Shown: positions 59,580 to 64,000 of the stretch, one piece after another
How positions within the stretch are numbered: position 1 is the first letter of the stretch
Layout: each line of letters opens with the position of its first letter
Origin: G025836975 sp048751585
Lineage (GTDB): Bacteria > Pseudomonadota > Gammaproteobacteria > Burkholderiales > Burkholderiaceae_B
Length of the DNA stretch: 64,000 bases
Direction of reading: 5' to 3'
Assembly (NCBI RefSeq): GCF_048751585.1
Contig: NZ_JAZHOB010000012.1
Location: forward strand, 76,432-140,431
The notes under the pieces: generated by a model
Database searches by the model: none
The model's input: the letters and a program-made list of their open reading frames with translations, nothing else
What the model was told of the DNA's origin: nothing
Made by a program: the position numbers and the translations under genes

Positions 59580-61971
59580 CAGACCAGCTCCCATTCGACG
59601 GTAAACAGCGTGCGCTCTTCCACCTGCTGCTGGAGCTGCACTTCCAACTGACTGATGAGGTCATTTCGTTGCGCTTCGACTTCGTCCTGCCGGGCAAACA
59701 GCTCGCGGCGCAGCTTGCTGCGCTTGCCTTCCAGTTCGCGCTGCTTCTTCTGCCATGACAGCTTTTCTTCCAATGTCGGCGAGGTCGCGGCAGTGCGACG
59801 TACTTGCCGAAAGTCTCGACCGAGATCAGCTTCACGGTGAGCCATCCGGCCTTGCCGCGATAGGCTTCGAGGGTGCTGATCTTTGAACCGTAGGCGTTGT
59901 AGTCGAAGACGAGTCGAGCCCCGTCGAGTACGCGAGCCTTGGCCTGCTCGATGCCCCATCGCGCCAGCGGATGATTGATGCGGTATAGATGCGCGTCGCC
60001 GGAGCGGCGAGGCAACTCGTAGCGCCCCAGTTCGATGCCCGTGAGACCGCCATGCTCGATTCCAGTCGGTATGTGGCGGAGATCGAAGCCGTCGTCATCG
60101 AACGCGGCGCAATGGACCAGTTCCGCGCGGGTCAGGTCCATCAGCATGCGCTCGAAGCGGTTGCGCGCGTTGCGGCTGTCGTCTGCCCGCATGCGCAGCT
60201 TCTCCTGCACCTCCTCATCAAAGTTCTCAAGCAAGACCTGGCGCGTCTTGACCATCGCCTCGTTGATCTCGCCGGAGAGGTCAAGCTGGAGTTGCTCGAA
60301 GCTGGACTTGATTTCTTCGGGCTCTCGGCAGTTCTGGTAGATCTCGGCGATACGCCGCTCGAAATCGACACCGGAGCCGATGGCGCCGAGAACTTCGTCG
60401 CTGGCCCCGAATACACCTTCGAAGAGCTGGAACTTCTGCGACAGCAGCTCGTACACCCGTGCATCTGCCTCATTGCTGCGGTCGACGAAGTTCACGACCA
60501 CCACATCGAATTTCTGCCCGTAGCGGTGGCACCGTCCAATGCGTTGTTCGATGCGCTGCGGGTTCCAGGGCAGGTCGTAGTTGATGACGAGCGAGCAGAA
60601 CTGGAGGTTGATACCTTCGGCCCCAGCCTCGGTGGCAATCATGACCTTGCCGCGCTCCTTGAAGTGCTCGACCAGGGCTGCGCGGGTGTCGGCGGTCTTG
60701 GAGCCGGTGATGCGGTCGGTGCCTTCGTGGCGTTTCAGCCAGTCCTTATAGATGGCCTGCGCGCGCTGGTCGCTGTTTGTGCCGTTGAAGAGCACGATGC
60801 CGTCGCCGTATGGCGTGTCGGCCAGCAAGCTGAGGAGGTATTCCTGCGTGCGCCTGGACTCGGTGAAGATGATGGCCTTTCTGGCCGCGCCCAACCGATC
60901 CAGTTCGGCGAAGGCGCGAACCAGCGCGGTGAGCAGCGCCTTACCCTTGGCGTTGTCACGGATGTTGGTTGCCAGCGTTTTGAAGTGGCGAAGTTCCTCG
61001 ATCTCCTGTGCGATGGCATCACGCTCGGAGCGGTTCGTTGCCTCTGTGCCCGGCTCTTGGTCCTCCCATTCGTCGGCGGTCTCGTCGAGCGACTCGTAGT
61101 CCTCGTCCAGTTCTTCGGCGAGATCGGGAACCACGGGAGCTTGATTCAGCACGCCCTGGAGACGCTTGGCCATTGTCTCCAACGCACCCGCAATTGCGTG
61201 CGTGCTGGAGGCAAGCAGCTTCCACAGCACGAGTGAAATCAGTTGGCGCTGCCCGTCGGGCAGGGCCTTGAGGTTTGGGCGGCGCAGATAGTCGGCGACG
61301 AGCCTGGAAAGTTCCTGCTCTTCGCCCGATGGCGTGAACTCCTCGACGATGGCCCTGCGTGCTGTGTACGAAACGTAGGGCTGAACCTGTTTGCGCAGGG
61401 TGCGCTTGCAGATGGGGGCCAGCCGGTCACGCAGGCTGCTGAAGGATTGCTCCCTGCCAGTGAACTGCGAGCGGAAGCTATCAAGGTCTCCGAACACGCG
61501 GTCATCGATGAAGCTGACCAGCCCATAGAGTTCGAGCAATGAGTTCTGCAACGGCGTCGCGGTCAGGAGCACCTTGGAGTGAACGCGCGACAGCGCCTCC
61601 TTGAGGGTCTTGGCGATGACGTTGCTGGTTTTGTAGACGTTGCGCAGGCGATGCGCTTCGTCGAGCACGACCAAGTCCCAGTCAATGCCCTTGACGTCGT
61701 CGGCCTTGGCCTTTGCGAACTGGTAGGAACAGATGATCGGGCCGGACGCGAACAGGAACGGATTCTGCCGCTCCTGCTTGCGGATCACGCCGCGTGAGAG
61801 CGGGTTGCGGCAAGCGAAGAGCGCGGCCTCGACTTGATGAGGATTCAGATCGACTTGCGAATCGACCAAGGTTGAGGCCAGCGACTCCACAGAGTCGCCC
61901 GCCGCGCGTCGGGTCAGCAGCCAGGCGAAGTACTGGCTCTGGTGCGGCGTCAGAAGCTGCTGTGTTGTCAA
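59579..61971 (-). pseudogene. SNF2-family helicase lacking Walker A and with C-terminal frameshift (defence operon)
   Basis: The first 60 residues (TTQQLLTPHQSQYFAWLLT, DLNPHQVEAALFACRNPLSRG) belong to a SNF2-type helicase, but the next residues jump to IRKQERQNPFLF, so roughly 70 residues with motif I are missing. Motif II (VVLDEAHRLRN), motif III (LLTATPLQN) and motif VI (QRIGRCHRYGQ) remain. Near 59790 one base is missing: restoring a G in CTGCC would join ETFGKYVAL to AATSPTLEEKLSWQKK and a coiled-coil end whose TGA overlaps the AIPR start (TGATG). The start is probably the TTG at 61971. As it stands it is inactive as an ATPase. Confidence 0.78.
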
Positions 61972-62029
61972 CGGCGATCCCCCCCTTGTTCTTTTCCGAA
62001 TGCGATTCGGTCGTTGACTTGGCGCACGC

Positions 62030-62230
62030 TCACTCGGCCTCCGGCTTCTTCTTGCTGATGCTTTCGGCGATCCAGCGATCCAGTTCTGAGCGGCGAAAGC
62101 GCCAGGTACCTCCAAGCTTGAACGCCGGAATCTCTCCTTTCTGGGCAAGGCGATAGACCGTCCGCTTCCCGGCTTTGAGGTAGGCCGCGACCTCCTCCAG
62201 CGTGAGGATTTCGCTCTCGACTTCAGTCAT
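62030..62230 (-). CDS. Excisionase-like helix-turn-helix protein
   Basis: This 66-residue protein has the MerR/excisionase-type DNA-binding pattern: ILTLEEVAAYLKAGKRTVYRL then GEIPAFKLGGTWRFRRSELDRWI. It lies upstream of and in line with the SNF2 gene, so it may control the defence-like operon or belong to the island that carried it in. The ATG at 62230 is the best family match; an in-frame extension upstream cannot be ruled out. Confidence 0.75.
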   Translation of the reverse strand: MTEVESEILTLEEVAAYLKAGKRTVYRLAQKGEIPAFKLGGTWRFRRSELDRWIAESISKKKPEAE

Positions 62231-62454
62231 CCGGAAACCATCCGATTTGGCCTTTCGTAGCCTTGGATTGCCAAGTTTAGCCAATTCTACCAGGCCGCGG
62301 TAGGCGCTGGCCAACTCCGCGATCCGGGAAGCCTTGCGCAGTTGATGGCCAGTTCGGCCTGGGAATCCGGTCATGCCGTAGTTCCCATTCCCTGCGGCGC
62401 AAAGCGAGAGCGCGGCACAGCATCTGGCCATCCGCATCAACGGGGAATGGCACG

Positions 62455-62808
62455 ATGGGACAGACTAACCGCCGCGCATCCGCATGGCCTTCGCTGGCCG
62501 TGCTGCTGACCGTGTCGCTCTCGGCCCCGCAGCCCGCCATTGCCGACGACACCCCGGAGCGTGAGCAGCTCGCTGCGCTCGCGCGCCAGCTCGACCTGCT
62601 CGACCGACTGGCCGAGCACGCCACCACCACAGCGCCGCAGGCGCGCGCCCGCTACCACTTCGACTACGCCCGGCTGCGCGCCGACCTGAAGCGCGTGCGC
62701 ACCGGTTTGCAGGACTTCCTCGTGCCCCAGCGCGCCCAGCCGCGCGATCCCGTTCCGCTGGCCGGCGACTACCTGCGCCGCGACGAACAGGAGGAGCCCT
62801 CGCCATGA
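62455..62808 (+). CDS. RAQPRD family ICE protein
   Basis: This 117-residue exported protein carries the family name motif RAQPRD near residue 93. It has a signal peptide (SLAVLLTVSLSAPQPAIA) and a helical middle part. It belongs to the ICE transfer cluster, probably in the periplasm. The ATGA overlap with the next gene shows coupling. Confidence 0.88.
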   Translation: MGQTNRRASAWPSLAVLLTVSLSAPQPAIADDTPEREQLAALARQLDLLDRLAEHATTTAPQARARYHFDYARLRADLKRVRTGLQDFLVPQRAQPRDPVPLAGDYLRRDEQEEPSP

Positions 62809-63038
62809 CCGCCGACCAGATCGCCGCCTTCCAGGCCAACGGTGGCTTTGCGCCCTCGGCGGTGTCCGTCGTGGTGCTCGGCTTCGTGTTCGCCGTGCTG
62901 CTGCTGTGGGGCGTGTGGGCCATGCGCACGGCCTACGTGGGCTGGGCCGAGAACCGCATCAACCAACGTCAGTTCCTGGGCGTCTGCATCCGCTTCGTCG
63001 CGATGTACCTGGTGCTGACCTTCTTCATCCTCTCCTGA
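62805..63038 (+). CDS. TIGR03758 family ICE membrane protein
   Basis: This 77-residue protein has two membrane segments (about residues 18-38 and 60-76) joined by a loop with WAENRINQRQFLG. The family is a pilin-like or inner-membrane part of the ICE secretion system. It is coupled to the RAQPRD gene. Confidence 0.85.
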   Translation: MTADQIAAFQANGGFAPSAVSVVVLGFVFAVLLLWGVWAMRTAYVGWAENRINQRQFLGVCIRFVAMYLVLTFFILS

Positions 63039-63060
63039 CCACCACGAAGGGCCATCGATC

Positions 63061-63429
63061 ATGCACACGCCTCCGACTACTTTTCGCGTTCCCTCGCGCA
63101 TCGCCGCGCTGCTGGCACCGCTGGTGCTCCTGGGGCTGCCGCCATCCGCGTTCGCGCAGGGCCTGCCGACCATGGAAGACCCTTCCCGTGGCCAGGGCAG
63201 CGGCCTCATGCAGACGCTGCAGAACTACGGCTACGACATCGTGATGCTGATCGCGCTGCTCGTGGTCGCCTCGATGTTCGTCGGCGTCTGCTACCACGCC
63301 TACACCCGCTACTCCGAGATTCACACGGGCCGTGCCACCTGGGGCCAGTTCGGGCTGACCGTCGCTGTGGGTGCGATCCTGTTGGTCGTCGGCATCTGGC
63401 TGCTGACCAAAGCCACCGGCGTGCTGTAA
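63061..63429 (+). CDS. TIGR03745 family ICE membrane protein
   Basis: This 122-residue protein has a signal peptide (about 1-32) and two membrane segments (about 58-80 and 98-118), the pattern of a VirB2/TrbC-like pilin subunit. It follows TIGR03758 as in other ICEs of this type. Confidence 0.85.
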   Translation: MHTPPTTFRVPSRIAALLAPLVLLGLPPSAFAQGLPTMEDPSRGQGSGLMQTLQNYGYDIVMLIALLVVASMFVGVCYHAYTRYSEIHTGRATWGQFGLTVAVGAILLVVGIWLLTKATGVL

Positions 63430-63441
63430 GGGCTGCACGCG

Positions 63442-63852
63442 ATGGCCACCCCCGCGGAGACAGCGCGCGACGCGCTGGTGACGTTCCTGCCGCACCGGCT
63501 GAATCGCCAGCCGGTGGTCGTGCGCGGACTGACCGCCGATGAGCTGTGGATCTGCGCCGGCCTGTCGGCGGCCGCCGGGCTGGTGCTCGGCGTGCCCCTG
63601 GCCTGGCTGACGCGAAGCATTGCCATGGTGCCTACGCTGATCGTCGCGGGCATCGCGCTCGGCGTCTTCGTCGGCGGAGGCTTCCTGCGCAGCCAGAAGC
63701 GCGGCCGCCCTGACACTTGGCTGTACCGGCAGCTTCAGTGGCGGTTGACCTTGCGCTATCCGGTGCTCGCCGCTCACCTGGACGGGCGCCGTCTGGTCAC
63801 CCGCACCGGCTGGTGGAGCACGCGGCGCACGGCCGATCGAGGTGCGGCATGA
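63442..63852 (+). CDS. TIGR03750 family ICE membrane protein
   Basis: This 136-residue protein has an N-terminal cytoplasmic part (LPHRLNRQPVVVRGLTADELW), two membrane segments (about 38-58 and 65-82) and a basic C-terminal tail (YRQLQWRLTLRYP). It resembles TraL/VirB3-like proteins in layout. The stop overlaps the next start by ATGA. Confidence 0.85.
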   Translation: MATPAETARDALVTFLPHRLNRQPVVVRGLTADELWICAGLSAAAGLVLGVPLAWLTRSIAMVPTLIVAGIALGVFVGGGFLRSQKRGRPDTWLYRQLQWRLTLRYPVLAAHLDGRRLVTRTGWWSTRRTADRGAA

Positions 63853-63998
63853 GCCGTTTCAGGAATGAGGTCGCGCACCTGCAGGCACACGTGAAGACGC
63901 TGCGCCTGGGCGGCGTGGCGCTGTCGGTAATTGTCAAGCTAGTTGTCGCATGTAACATGTATTCAAGCCGCCAGCTTGAGTTGGTTTTCATGGTTTGA
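63849..63998 (+). pseudogene. TIGR03746 (PFL_4703) gene, interrupted
   Basis: The first 28 residues (MSRFRNEVAHLQAHVKTLRL, then GGVALSVI) match the start of the TIGR03746 family, normally over 200 residues long. From about 63930 the sequence changes to AT-rich DNA that encodes VKLVVACNMYSSRQ and a stop, so the gene is broken, probably by an insertion sequence that continues past the window. Confidence 0.75.
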
Positions 63999-64000
63999 AC

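Noticed and set aside
1..64000. CRISPR arrays, rRNA or complete tRNA genes
   Set aside because: No regularly spaced direct repeats of 25-40 bases and no rRNA or full tRNA patterns were seen on either strand.

Overview
The window is a block of accessory DNA built almost entirely from integrative and conjugative elements (ICEs) of the clc / PFGI-1 / SPI-7 type. ICEs of this kind sit in Beta- and Gammaproteobacteria. The GC-rich genes, the tRNA-Gly-like attachment sequence and the chromate cassette would suit an Alcaligenaceae or Pseudomonas-like host, but no host housekeeping gene is present, so the host call is weak.

The central observation is that the same ICE replication and regulation module occurs twice, back to back and divergent. 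Copy 1 (about 0.5-22.8 kb) is read leftward on the minus strand and looks lower in GC. Copy 2 (about 28.9-48.7 kb) is read rightward and looks richer in GC. Each copy runs: a regulator-like ORF, an AlpA-like regulator, ParA, a small HicA-like protein, a ParB-like protein, DUF2857, a STY4528-family replication protein, a PFL_4669-family protein, DUF3158, (SSB), topoisomerase III, a conserved structured noncoding block, then a train of small ICE genes (DUF3577, DUF3275, DUF6094 and others) ending in a large SNF2-like helicase. The first part has the gene order I recall for alpA-parA-shi-parB of ICEclc. Copy 1 has lost ssb, has a truncated DUF3158, carries MFS and LysR scars there, and has a C5 DNA methyltransferase and a doubled DUF3577. 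Copy 2 is more complete and carries an extra LOTUS-domain gene.

Between the copies (22.8-28.9 kb) lie a tyrosine integrase, integrase arm-type repeats, an 18-bp tRNA-Gly 3'-end sequence (candidate att core), two LysR genes and an iron-transport remnant (Fur-box-like site plus exbD fragment). This looks like the junction of two ICEs.

Right of copy 2 (48.7-64 kb) come a Tn3 transposase scar, a chromate-resistance cassette (chrB, chrA, Fe/Mn superoxide dismutase, DUF1259 protein) that cuts into traD, then ICE secretion genes (TIGR03747, RAQPRD, TIGR03758, TIGR03745, TIGR03750, start of TIGR03746). A minus-strand defence-like operon (HTH protein, SNF2 helicase, AIPR nuclease-like protein, GHKL ATPase, zinc-hook AAA ATPase) sits between TIGR03747 and RAQPRD. 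It resembles mza-type systems but has a SNF2 enzyme, and it carries frameshifts and a lost Walker A motif.

Several layers of cis-acting DNA or RNA are shared by both copies and are not explained by the proteins: (1) a family of bulged hairpins directly upstream of the ribosome binding sites of most genes in the small-gene train; (2) paired inverted repeats upstream of alpA; (3) a 15-bp palindrome TATCCCCWGGGGATA at operon boundaries, which also brackets the extra gene in copy 2; (4) a DnaA-box plus palindrome cluster inside the STY4528 coding sequence; (5) a highly conserved structured noncoding block after topB. These are the best candidates for undescribed biology here.
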